DNA of 18,130 bases from JALHUF01 sp050014795 (GTDB lineage Bacteria; Acidobacteriota; Terriglobia; UBA7540). A program made the position numbers and the translations under genes. Below are positions 1 to 5,946 of this stretch, one piece after another. The notes below the pieces were generated by a model that was not told the DNA's origin, did not search any database, and worked only from the letters and a program-made list of their open reading frames with translations. The stretch spans positions 1 to 18,130 of the forward strand of contig JBEKCQ010000103.1 of the NCBI GenBank assembly GCA_050014795.1, in the 5' to 3' direction. How positions within the stretch are numbered: position 1 is the first letter of the stretch; every line of letters begins with the position of its first letter.

Positions 1-723
1 CCAGAGGATTACGGTCGAGAGGATGCTGGCCAGCAAATCCTTCCAGTTCTGTATCACTTTCAAGCCGTCAGCGAAAGAGCGCAAGAAATGCTCGAAATGG
101 CGGCGGCCACGTGCCGGCAGGAAACCGAACAAGCCGGCGAGCCCTCGCGTCGCCGCTTCCGCGCGGAGGCGAAACCACACCAGTATCCCCACCAGCAGGG
201 CCGTCGCCAGGAACATGATGAGCCCCGCCTGGTCCAGATGGGCCAGGATGGTTCCCGCCCGGCTCGCTGCCGGATCCCGCGGCGCCATGTACAGCGCTCC
301 GGCAAACAGCAAGACCAGGAAAACCGTGTCGTACACACGCTCGAGCACCAACACGGCCACCATCGAAGTAATCGGCACATGTTCTTTCCGGGCAATGTAC
401 GCCGGCCGGACAAACTCACCCAGCCTGCCGATTAGATAAATCGAGCTGAATCCCAAGATTTGCCCCACGAACAGCACCCAAACAGAAGCCTTCTTGATGG
501 GATCCAGAAAGAACTTCCAGCGATAGGCGCGGACTAGATAACTGGTGTAAGTCGCGATCAGCGCCGCCAGCAGGAAGCCCGGCTGCGCATGTGCCAATGA
601 GGACCAGAATCGGTCCCAACGGAACGCGCGCCATTCGGCGCTGCGACTCAGGTTGTAAATGATCAGCCCCAGGACGACGGTGCTGATGCCTAACCACAGC
701 CATCGTCGCCGGTTGCTTTTCAT
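1..723 (-). CDS. Lysylphosphatidylglycerol synthase/flippase TM-domain family protein, C-terminus beyond window
   Basis: The first 241 codons are present and the frame is open to base 1, so the C-terminal part lies outside the window. Hydrophobic helices are visible at about residues 7-23, 50-66, 80-98, 118-140 and 160-180. The stretch GRLGEFVRPAYIARKE followed by VLVLERVYD (residues ~98-130) is the signature of the UPF0104/LPG_synthase_TM family (Pfam PF03706 type). These are inner-membrane proteins; some are lipid flippase domains of MprF, others are uncharacterised transporters of lipid-linked substrates. There is no DUF2156 synthase domain in the visible part, and its absence beyond the edge cannot be judged. 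The start is the ATG at 723-721. It has no clear Shine-Dalgarno sequence, and an in-frame GTG five codons upstream is an alternative. The substrate is unknown. Confidence 0.8.
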   Translation of the reverse strand, partial: MKSNRRRWLWLGISTVVLGLIIYNLSRSAEWRAFRWDRFWSSLAHAQPGFLLAALIATYTSYLVRAYRWKFFLDPIKKASVWVLFVGQILGFSSIYLIGRLGEFVRPAYIARKEHVPITSMVAVLVLERVYDTVFLVLLFAGALYMAPRDPAASRAGTILAHLDQAGLIMFLATALLVGILVWFRLRAEAATRGLAGLFGFLPARGRRHFEHFLRSFADGLKVIQNWKDLLASILSTVILW

Positions 724-852
724 AGGAAAGGACTGCACACTTCGCTACCGCCCGCAAACCTATCCGAAGCCCTCCGTGAAGTCAAGCAACGCGGCCCCTG
801 ACCGCACACATCGCAGCAGGCGCGATGTATGCGCCACCCGCCAGTAGGGCCG

Positions 853-1329
853 TCATTCCCTCTGCTTCGGCTCGTGGCTGTGTAACTCCTTGAGGCGCTC
901 AGTCAGCGGATGACTTGGCTGGGACACAAAATGGCATCTTTGGATGCTCGTGATCCGACCTGTTGAGACATAGGCAGGGGGCGCTTCCTCACGACGGAAC
1001 ACCCCTATGATCACCACGTAGTTTTCGTAAATCTTTTCACGGTCCCGCAACATCTGCTGGGTCCGATCTATGGCCACGGCGTTATGGATCCCGTTGTCGT
1101 AGTCCTCCTTATGGAGGTATAGCCAGTCGCCATCGACCCCACCGAATGGTAGGAAGCCGACGACACTGACCAGTTTCCCGTCGTATCTCTCGGGAGTGGC
1201 GATGAGCTGAACAAGGCTTACGGCCAGGGCTTGCCGTTGTTGACCGTGCGCAAGGGCTGGAGAAAGCACAATCGCCAGGAGGGGCCCTGCCCACATTCCA
1301 CACAACCTTTGCCGATCGCTTAGCGACAT
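853..1329 (-). CDS. Small exported protein of unknown function
   Basis: This encodes 158 residues. A signal peptide is evident: a basic start, a hydrophobic core at about residues 11-25, and probable cleavage after AHG near residue 29. The mature part has alternating beta-like segments: VSLVQLIATPERYDGKLVSV, then GDWLYLHKEDY, then YVVIIGVFR, then GRITSIQRC. That pattern resembles a small OB-fold-like beta barrel, but this is inference from the pattern only. The ATG at 1329 was chosen because GGGAGGA lies six bases upstream and the signal peptide then begins properly; an ATG 12 codons further upstream lacks both. An 8-bp hairpin sits about 35 bases upstream of the start. I do not recognise a named family and the function is unknown. 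Confidence 0.7.
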   Translation of the reverse strand: MSLSDRQRLCGMWAGPLLAIVLSPALAHGQQRQALAVSLVQLIATPERYDGKLVSVVGFLPFGGVDGDWLYLHKEDYDNGIHNAVAIDRTQQMLRDREKIYENYVVIIGVFRREEAPPAYVSTGRITSIQRCHFVSQPSHPLTERLKELHSHEPKQRE

Positions 1330-1363
1330 AGAGTTCCTCCCATTGCTGGCCCTTGAAGTACAC

Positions 1364-1388
1364 ACACCGGGGGCGGGGCACCCGGTGT
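1364..1388. repeat. 8-bp inverted repeat upstream of the small exported protein
   Basis: ACACCGGG (1364-1371) pairs perfectly with CCCGGTGT (1381-1388) around a 9-base loop. It lies 35 bases upstream of the start at 1329, in what would be the leader or promoter region. It could be an operator, a leader hairpin or a member of the GC-rich palindrome family seen elsewhere in the window. Confidence 0.5.
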
Positions 1389-1432
1389 CATCCAGTTGGC
1401 GAAACGGTTCGGGTCAAACATTAGAACACGCT

Positions 1433-1468
1433 GGTGGCGCATACATGCCGTTTTCTGGCATGTGTGCG
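1433..1468. repeat. Hairpin element, copy 1 of the GGTGGCGCATAC type
   Basis: The left end is GGTGGCGCATAC (1433-1444). The arms 1438-1449 and 1457-1468 pair over 12 bp with one T-G wobble, around a 7-base loop. The same left end and a GTGTGCGA right end occur in the hairpin at 2454-2487, with different inner bases. That pattern suggests two diverged copies of one palindromic repeat. No T tract follows on either strand, so it is not a standard terminator. Confidence 0.5.
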
Positions 1469-1736
1469 AGCCGGGGCTGTAAAATACTCGTAGGTCACGC
1501 CCGCGCCATTATTACGGGCTGAATCACCTTCGCTATCTTACCGCCAGCACCTAGCGGCGCGCTGCGCTATGGGCCAGCGCCCGCCCGTGAACTCATCTCT
1601 CGAGATGTCCCGACTTTACAGGCCGCGGAGTTAGAAGACAACTGCGCGCTGCCTTGCTGCCTGCTCCCCCATCCACAAGCCGCAGAGTCTCTGAGAAACG
1701 AGAGACCACGCTACTCACTCGCTACGCCATCCCGAC

Positions 1737-2360
1737 TCAATCACTTTCAGGGAGTCTCAGCGGGAATTCACTGAAAGTGGACTCGTCGAGCTGTAGTGGA
1801 GAAGACAACACGCGTGCAGCGTCTTGAAGCCTTGTAGTTAGAGCCCACATATCCGCCGCTGCAAAGAGTACGTTAGGAAAGAAGCCCCAGGTATCCCTCT
1901 CAACTACGAACCGCACGCCGTCCGCGACGAGGAGCCTACACGCCTCAAAAAGCTCTTTGTCGAACACGGAGTCGATTCCAGTCGCCATCAGCTTTTCTCG
2001 CGTTGTTCCATACAGCCTCAGTGGAGATCGATACCAGAAGGAATCGATAAACGTCCTCAGATCGGCAGCATCGGAAACCTCATAAAGCAGGCTGCTTGAC
2101 GTCGTATAAATCGGTGATTTAGGAGCTAGCTTTGCGGTCCGACCTCTTCGACCCCACCAAGATGCAGAAGCCCGAATTTGCAGGTAACTGGCAGGGACCC
2201 ACGATCGTAATGAATTCAAAAGCAAACCGTAGAACAGACTTGTGACTCCGGACGGTTCAGCGAATGCAGCGACCCGAAGTATTTTGCATTTGCCGAGAGG
2301 CACATAGCAAAAGGCGTTTACACGGCCACGCGGATTGCCAAGCTGGATCCTCAGAGCCAT
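1737..2360 (-). CDS. Orphan hypothetical protein of lower GC content
   Basis: This encodes about 207 residues from the ATG at 2360, which has AGGGA six bases upstream. An in-frame GTG at 2405 would add 15 residues but has a poor ribosome site. There is no signal peptide and no membrane helix. The middle and C-terminal half look like a folded soluble protein, for example the helical stretches around DLRTFIDSFWYRSPLRLYG, ELFEACRLLVADGVRFVVER and VLFAAADMWALTTRLQDAAR. I recognise no catalytic motif and no family. Codon use is visibly more AT-rich and less biased than in its neighbours, and the gene sits alone between two repeat-rich gaps. Both points are consistent with acquisition by transfer. 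Confidence 0.55.
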   Translation of the reverse strand: MALRIQLGNPRGRVNAFCYVPLGKCKILRVAAFAEPSGVTSLFYGLLLNSLRSWVPASYLQIRASASWWGRRGRTAKLAPKSPIYTTSSSLLYEVSDAADLRTFIDSFWYRSPLRLYGTTREKLMATGIDSVFDKELFEACRLLVADGVRFVVERDTWGFFPNVLFAAADMWALTTRLQDAARVLSSPLQLDESTFSEFPLRLPESD

Positions 2361-2453
2361 TCTGGTCCCTACCACCATTTCAGCGGGCTTGGCGCGATCT
2401 GCCACAGGCTGTGACCTGTCGCACTGGCTGAATCACCAATGTGCCAAGCCCCG

Positions 2454-2487
2454 GGTGGCGCATACCCCGAGGCGTCAGGGTGTGCGA
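2454..2487. repeat. Hairpin element, copy 2 of the GGTGGCGCATAC type
   Basis: GGTGGCGCATAC (2454-2465) repeats the left end of the element at 1433. CGCATACCC (2459-2467) pairs with GGGTGTGCG (2478-2486), with one wobble, around a 10-base loop. The outer arms match copy 1 while the inner stem and loop differ. Confidence 0.5.
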
Positions 2488-2619
2488 TTCGAATTGTGAC
2501 CGCAGTTACCTCAGCGGTCAAGTCGCATATGTAGCAACTCGCACCGCGCGCGGCAGCCGCGCGGATGATGCGCCAGCCACGCCTGGAATCACAGACCTGG
2601 AAAGAAAGGCTCCTGGCTG

Positions 2620-2654
2620 CTGAATGCTGAATTCTGAATGCTGAATTGTGAATT
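2620..2654. repeat. Tandem 7-mer repeat, five units
   Basis: Five consecutive heptamers alternate as CTGAATG, CTGAATT, CTGAATG, CTGAATT, GTGAATT. A looser mosaic with two copies of CTACTGAC (2655-2662 and 2690-2697) follows directly. The tract is AT-rich compared with its surroundings and non-coding. Similar degenerate low-complexity strings occur in other gene gaps of this window. Confidence 0.8.
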
Positions 2655-2865
2655 CTACTGACCACTGGCAGCCGGCAACCGGGAACTGGCTACTGACATC
2701 ACCCCGCTACCGGCGTTGTTCTCGAATACGGTACGCTTCGCCTTGTTCCCGCACTTGGGTATCCCCTACCGCGCAAACTCGGCCAGCAAGGTAGCGCGGA
2801 GCGTCCACCCTTGGTACATACGCCAGGCAGAATTGCGCGGCGGGCGTGCGGGAGGCCCCGGTTCT

Positions 2866-2873
2866 GCTACAAT
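2866..2873 (+). promoter_or_regulatory. Possible extended -10 promoter element of the sigma-factor cluster
   Basis: TGCTACAAT fits the extended -10 form (TGn followed by TACAAT at 2868-2873), about 78 bases before the GTG start at 2952. No good -35 hexamer sits at the usual distance. ECF clusters are often autoregulated from a GGAAC-type promoter; I found no convincing one, so this housekeeping-type element is only a candidate. Confidence 0.3.
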
Positions 2874-2951
2874 GCGCGCCAAGTTATTTGACGCAGGTCA
2901 CAGTGGGTGGGACGAATTGTCCGACTACTGTTTTCTTGCGTATGAGGTCGA

Positions 2952-3545
2952 GTGGAACACGATCCGGAGCTGGTAAAACGCTGTCTGGTGGGAGACAACT
3001 CCGCCTGGGAGGCCTTGCTCCGCGATCACACCCGCAAGATCTACAACCTCTGTTATCGGTTTACAGGGCGGCCCACGGAAGCTGAAGACCTGACGCAAGA
3101 GGTCTTTATCAAAATCTTCCAGACACTGAAGACCTTCGATGCCGCGCAGGGCGCGTTCTCGACGTGGCTAGCCCGAGTGGCGCGCAATCATTTGGTGGAC
3201 CACTATCGCCGAACCAAGAAGGACCGGGTTACGTCCTCCCTAGAGGACGAGCTGGGCGGCATAGAAGAGACGCCTAGCCCCACGGTCGAGCCCGTGGCGC
3301 AGGTGGAATCTCGGGAACTCAAGGAGCTGTTGCAGCAGGCCCTGGACAGGCTTTCGCCCGACCTGCGGGAAGCGGTGGTCCTGCGCGATCTTCAGGACCT
3401 GGACTATGACGAGATCGCCCAAGTCCTGGGGGTTCCGGAGGGAACGGTGAAATCCCGAATTAATCGCGGAAGATTGGAACTAGCGCGGGTCATAAAGCGT
3501 ATGGAAGGGATGAGAGGCCCCGCTAAGGCGGGAGGCAGGACATGA
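2952..3545 (+). CDS. ECF-family RNA polymerase sigma factor (RpoE-like)
   Basis: This encodes 197 residues. It has a sigma-70 region 2 at about residues 19-87, with the -10-binding/core-binding stretch EAEDLTQEVFIKIFQ and the FSTWLARVARNHLVDHYRR segment. Region 4 lies at about 124-180, with the helix-turn-helix DYDEIAQVLGVPEGTVKSRI. Regions 1 and 3 are absent, as expected for group 4 sigma factors. The start is a GTG with GAGGT five bases upstream. The stop overlaps the start of the anti-sigma gene (ATGA), so the two are translationally coupled. It is likely held inactive at the membrane by the next protein until an envelope signal releases it. The C-terminal codons run through a small CCCGC/GCGGG palindrome (3519-3532) that encodes PAKAG. 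Confidence 0.95.
   Translation: MEHDPELVKRCLVGDNSAWEALLRDHTRKIYNLCYRFTGRPTEAEDLTQEVFIKIFQTLKTFDAAQGAFSTWLARVARNHLVDHYRRTKKDRVTSSLEDELGGIEETPSPTVEPVAQVESRELKELLQQALDRLSPDLREAVVLRDLQDLDYDEIAQVLGVPEGTVKSRINRGRLELARVIKRMEGMRGPAKAGGRT
3519..3532. repeat. CCCGC/GCGGG palindrome in the sigma-factor 3' end
   Basis: CCCGC (3519-3523) and GCGGG (3528-3532) flank the loop TAAG. The hairpin lies within the last codons of the sigma-factor gene and overlaps the ribosome site of the anti-sigma gene (GGAGG at 3531-3535). It could therefore affect coupled translation. It belongs to the same style of short GC palindrome seen in the RNase P gene and at 14867. Confidence 0.45.
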
Positions 3546-4219
3546 CGCACCTGGAACTGGAAAACCTGACAAGCGAATACCTGGAGGGCCAACTGGACGT
3601 GGTCCGCCGGGTCCAGGTGGAGGAGCATCTGAAGGATTGCGGCCCCTGCCGCGAACTCATCAGCGACCTCCAGCACGCGATGGAGCTCTGCCGCTCCGCC
3701 GAGGATTTTGAACCCGCCCCCTGGCTCATCTCGAAGATCATGCACGCGACGGTGGGCGAGAGGAAGCCGAGCTTCCGCGAGCAGGTGACCGCGTTCTTGC
3801 GGCCCGCCAGGCAGCCACGGTTGGCTTATGCGGTGGCGATGGCGATCTTCTCGTTTTCCATCATCATCAACGCGGCGGGGCTTAATCTGCGGAAGCTCAC
3901 GCTGGCGGACTTGAACCCGCGCACCTGGGTTTATCAAGCCAATCGCACTGGCCATCTGCTCTACGCGCGCGTGGAGAAGTTCTACTACGACCTCCGGGTG
4001 GTTTACGAAATCGAGTCGCGCTTCCGGCGGTTGCGCTCTGAGCCCACTCAGCAGGAGCAACAAGCGCCGAAACCGGAAGCCCCTCCGGGAGGCTCGACCG
4101 ATCGCACCATGCCCGGCCCAACACAGCTTGCTTCCGTGCAGGGCCTGATGACCGCCGCAGCCGGCTCGGTCGGCGTGGTTTCCAGAGTAGCCGGCAAAGG
4201 AAGGAGCCCATCCCGATGA
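3542..4219 (+). CDS. Zinc-finger transmembrane anti-sigma factor
   Basis: This encodes 225 residues. The N-terminal anti-sigma domain carries the H-x3-C-x2-C motif (H29, C33, C36, in EEHLKDCGPCREL), the hallmark of ZAS-type anti-sigma factors that bind and sequester ECF sigma factors. One membrane helix follows at about residues 93-113. The remaining C-terminal ~110 residues would lie outside the cytoplasm if the N-terminus is inside; they are charged, then proline/glutamine-rich. The gene overlaps the sigma gene by ATGA at its start and the next gene by ATGA at its end, so the three are almost certainly one transcript. The natural reading is a cytoplasmic lock on the upstream sigma factor with an external sensing segment. 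The signal is unknown. Confidence 0.92.
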   Translation: MTHLELENLTSEYLEGQLDVVRRVQVEEHLKDCGPCRELISDLQHAMELCRSAEDFEPAPWLISKIMHATVGERKPSFREQVTAFLRPARQPRLAYAVAMAIFSFSIIINAAGLNLRKLTLADLNPRTWVYQANRTGHLLYARVEKFYYDLRVVYEIESRFRRLRSEPTQQEQQAPKPEAPPGGSTDRTMPGPTQLASVQGLMTAAAGSVGVVSRVAGKGRSPSR

Positions 4220-4896
4220 CATGCGCTAACCACCCTTCAGTTGATTCCGTGGCCTTCTGCGGCCAATGCGGTCGCCCGCTGTGTGGGGAATGCAAGCACG
4301 AAGTGCGCGGCATGGCCTACTGCGAGAACTGCCTGGCCGCGCGCCTGCAGGGGCCGAGCTTCCCGCCCCTCTACGGCCCCAGCGGAGGCCCGAACCCCGG
4401 CGTCGCACTGGCCCTGGGTTTTATTCCGGGCGTGGGCGCGATCTACAACGGCCAGATCGTGAAGGCCATCGTTCAGGTTCTGATCTTCGCCTCGCTCATC
4501 GCCATAGGCGACCGCACGGAGAGCATGGGACCGCTTTTTGGTATTGGCGCGGCGGCGTTCTACTTCTACATGGTGATTGACTCCTACCAGACGGCCAAAC
4601 GCAAGCAGCTCGGACAGCCGGCGGAAGAATGGTTTGGCCTGGGCGATCTGAAGATGAACGTTCCCATCGGCGCGGCGCTGCTCATCGGGTTGGGTGCGCT
4701 GATCCTGCTCGACAACCTGGGCATTCCGGTGTTTCGTCACGTGGGGAAGTTCTGGCCCGCCCTGTTGATAGTGGTGGGCCTGCTTATGCTGCAAAGGCGG
4801 ATGGGTAAGGGTAATGCGGCGCCGCCCTCCGGCCCCGAACCGCCCGCACCACCTAAGGAAGGATCGAGCAACTATCCAGGCTCGCTGGGCCTGTAA
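4216..4896 (+). CDS. B-box zinc-finger membrane protein with TM2-like and LiaI-like segments
   Basis: This encodes 226 residues. The first ~40 residues form a B-box-type zinc-binding module (C3, H6, C15, C18, C23, C26, C36, C39). Hydrophobic segments follow at about 62-77, 82-98 and 106-121, with GFIPGVGAIYNGQIVKAI typical of TM2-like proteins. Next comes a pair at 148-168 and 178-193 with the pattern GALILLDNLGI...FWPALLIVVGLLML, as in the DUF5668/LiaI-LiaF transmembrane family. The tail is proline-rich. The start overlaps the anti-sigma stop (ATGA). The LiaI-like segment recurs in the genes at 5702 and 5947, tying this protein to the rest of the module. A role in sensing or adapting to envelope stress is inferred; the zinc finger may be a protein-protein contact on the cytoplasmic side. 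Confidence 0.85.
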   Translation: MTCANHPSVDSVAFCGQCGRPLCGECKHEVRGMAYCENCLAARLQGPSFPPLYGPSGGPNPGVALALGFIPGVGAIYNGQIVKAIVQVLIFASLIAIGDRTESMGPLFGIGAAAFYFYMVIDSYQTAKRKQLGQPAEEWFGLGDLKMNVPIGAALLIGLGALILLDNLGIPVFRHVGKFWPALLIVVGLLMLQRRMGKGNAAPPSGPEPPAPPKEGSSNYPGSLGL

Positions 4897-4925
4897 AGGA
4901 CTGTCACAACGTTCAGGAGGCAGGC

Positions 4926-5138
4926 ATGGGAGTGGTACTGAATCCCTTCATGATTCCGCTGGGAGCATTCGTGATGGTGGTCATCATTGTGGCCATCGCC
5001 AATTTCAGCAAGATGCGCGAGAAGGAGCTCCAGGCCCACCAGGAACTGCGGCTGCGTGAGATGGAGCACGAGCGCGAGATGAAAAAAATGGAGATTGAGA
5101 AGGCCAAGCTGGAACTGGAAAAGGCACGGGGCAAGTAA
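4926..5138 (+). CDS. Small membrane protein with coiled coil, paralogue 1 of 3
   Basis: This encodes 70 residues. One N-terminal membrane helix (about residues 8-27, PFMIPLGAFVMVVIIVAIAN) is followed by a highly charged helix of ~40 residues rich in E, K, R and M with heptad-like spacing, ending EKARGK. AGGAGG lies seven bases upstream of the ATG. Two neighbours (5200 and 5452) have the same plan and aligned residues such as PFxIP, K/DREE/KELQ and HQ/EHxRxMKxxE. The arrangement of one helix plus a cytoplasmic coiled coil in ~70 residues recalls PspB of the phage-shock response. I see no sequence signature that would make it PspB, so no symbol is given. Confidence 0.85.
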   Translation: MGVVLNPFMIPLGAFVMVVIIVAIANFSKMREKELQAHQELRLREMEHEREMKKMEIEKAKLELEKARGK

Positions 5139-5199
5139 AGAGGTCTAGAGCTCTGTTCGAACTCCCCTCGCATGCCGCGACGGGAACTGGAGGTTGGAG

Positions 5200-5406
5200 A
5201 TGGAATTCATGCCGATCAGTCCGTTCATGATCCCTATCGCGGGAATGGTGATGGTCCTCCTCATCGTTGGCATCGTCTTTTGGCACAAGGGCCGCGAGAA
5301 GGAGTTGCAGGTCCACCAAGAGATGCGGATCCGGGAAATGGAACACCAGCGGAAGATGAAGGAGTTGGAGCTGGAGGTTGAAAAGCTCAAGGCCCGGCAG
5401 GCTTAG
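5200..5406 (+). CDS. Small membrane protein with coiled coil, paralogue 2 of 3
   Basis: This encodes 68 residues from the ATG at 5200, chosen because GGAGG (5189-5193) lies six bases upstream; a TTG two codons earlier would overlap that site. The membrane helix spans about residues 8-27 (SPFMIPIAGMVMVLLIVGIV), then the charged helix REKELQVHQEMRIREMEHQR continues to KLKARQA. It is closest to paralogue 1, sharing REKELQ-HQE-R-REMEH-R-MK-E. It sits 61 bases after paralogue 1 and 45 bases before paralogue 3, on the same strand. It probably homo- or hetero-oligomerises with its neighbours through the coiled coil (inference). Confidence 0.85.
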   Translation: MEFMPISPFMIPIAGMVMVLLIVGIVFWHKGREKELQVHQEMRIREMEHQRKMKELELEVEKLKARQA

Positions 5407-5451
5407 CGTCGGGCTGCCTGGCTTGGCCGGGCGCGCGGAGGAGATGGGGAC

Positions 5452-5643
5452 ATGGAATCGCCGTTCATTATTCCACTGGCCGTCTTCGCCATGGTGGTTC
5501 TGATCGTCGCCATCGTCAAGCTGGCGAAAACCCGCGACCGGGAGATAGAAGTCCAGCAGAGACTGCACCTGGAGCAACTGGAGCATCAGCGCAAGATGCA
5601 GGAACTGGAGCGTGAACTGGAGCGGGTCAAGAAAGGTGGGTAG
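5452..5643 (+). CDS. Small membrane protein with coiled coil, paralogue 3 of 3
   Basis: This encodes 63 residues. The membrane helix is at about residues 4-24 (PFIIPLAVFAMVVLIVAIVK), followed by the charged helix DREIEVQQRLHLEQLEHQRK and ending RVKKGG. GGAGGAGA lies upstream of the ATG. It keeps the plan of paralogues 1 and 2 but is shorter at both ends and has diverged more in the coiled coil, which suggests an older duplication. Confidence 0.85.
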   Translation: MESPFIIPLAVFAMVVLIVAIVKLAKTRDREIEVQQRLHLEQLEHQRKMQELERELERVKKGG

Positions 5644-5701
5644 CCGCCGGCCGCGCCGAGGCGCCACCCGGATCGGTCGGGAGAAGTGAGGAACAAGTGC
5701 C

Positions 5702-5914
5702 ATGAATGATTTAACCGTGCCATCACGTGCTTGCCGGCCCAGCTTGATGGGGCCAGTGATCTTGATCGCCCTGGGGGTGCTGTTCTTGCTGCACGAATTC
5801 GCCCCGGGCTGGGGACTGGGGAAGACCTGGCCGGTGATCTTGGTGCTGATCGGCGTCTTGAGGCTGGTGGATATGTCGCGGCCACCCCGCCCGCCGGAGG
5901 GACCGAGAGTCTGA
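5702..5914 (+). CDS. Small LiaI-like (DUF5668-type) membrane protein
   Basis: This encodes 70 residues with two closely spaced hydrophobic segments at about 15-32 and 41-56. The pattern is LMGPVILIALGVLFLLHEF...WGLGKTWPVILVLIGVLRL. That is the two-helix GxxxLL...WPxxLIxxGxxxL signature of LiaI/LiaF-type transmembrane domains, also present in the proteins at 4216 and 5947. GAGG lies about 11 bases before the ATG. It is probably an accessory membrane subunit of the same envelope-stress module. Confidence 0.82.
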   Translation: MNDLTVPSRACRPSLMGPVILIALGVLFLLHEFAPGWGLGKTWPVILVLIGVLRLVDMSRPPRPPEGPRV

Positions 5915-5946
5915 CCAGGACTTGACACGCGCCAGGGGAGGTTTCA

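Larger units (their letters stand above)
1330..1736. other. Gene-free gap with several hairpins
   Basis: No convincing gene is visible in these 407 bases between two minus-strand genes. The gap holds inverted repeats: an 8-bp stem at 1364-1388, a 12-bp stem at 1438-1468, a 6-bp stem at 1559-1580 (GCGCTG/CAGCGC) and a 6-bp stem at 1687-1706 (GTCTCT/AGAGAC). The last lies just downstream of the 1737-2360 gene on its own strand and could be a weak terminator, but no T tract follows. No tRNA-like fold was found. Confidence 0.6.
2361..2951. other. Repeat-rich gene-free gap upstream of the sigma-factor gene
   Basis: No credible gene was found in these 591 bases. They contain a palindromic element (2454-2487), a 7-mer tandem repeat (2620-2654), a degenerate CTACTGAC/CTGG mosaic (2655-2700) and, near the right end, a possible extended -10 promoter element for the sigma-factor cluster (2866-2873). 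Short open frames here read through the tandem repeat and have no protein-like composition. Confidence 0.6.

Noticed and set aside
1389..1417. A TTGACC (minus strand, 1417-1412) as -35 for the small exported protein gene.
   Set aside because: The hexamer 17 bases downstream (TGGATG) is a poor -10, and nearby spacings are no better.
1517..2437. A 12-base direct repeat, GGCTGAATCACC at 1517-1528 and 2426-2437, as possible attachment sites around the orphan gene.
   Set aside because: Several 12-base matches are expected by chance in 18 kb, the match does not extend, and there is no integrase.
2369..2665. A 98-codon minus-strand open frame upstream of the orphan gene.
   Set aside because: Its N-terminus is translated from the 7-mer tandem repeat (HNSAFRIQHSA) and it runs through a palindrome; no coding signature.
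2682..2687. A GGAACT resembling the -35 of an RpoE-type ECF promoter, upstream of the sigma-factor gene.
   Set aside because: It lies inside a simple-sequence mosaic and no matching -10 is found at the proper distance.
4926..5643. Naming the three miniproteins pspB.
   Set aside because: Only size and helix/coiled-coil order agree; I see no PspB-specific residues, so the resemblance is kept as a finding, not an annotation.
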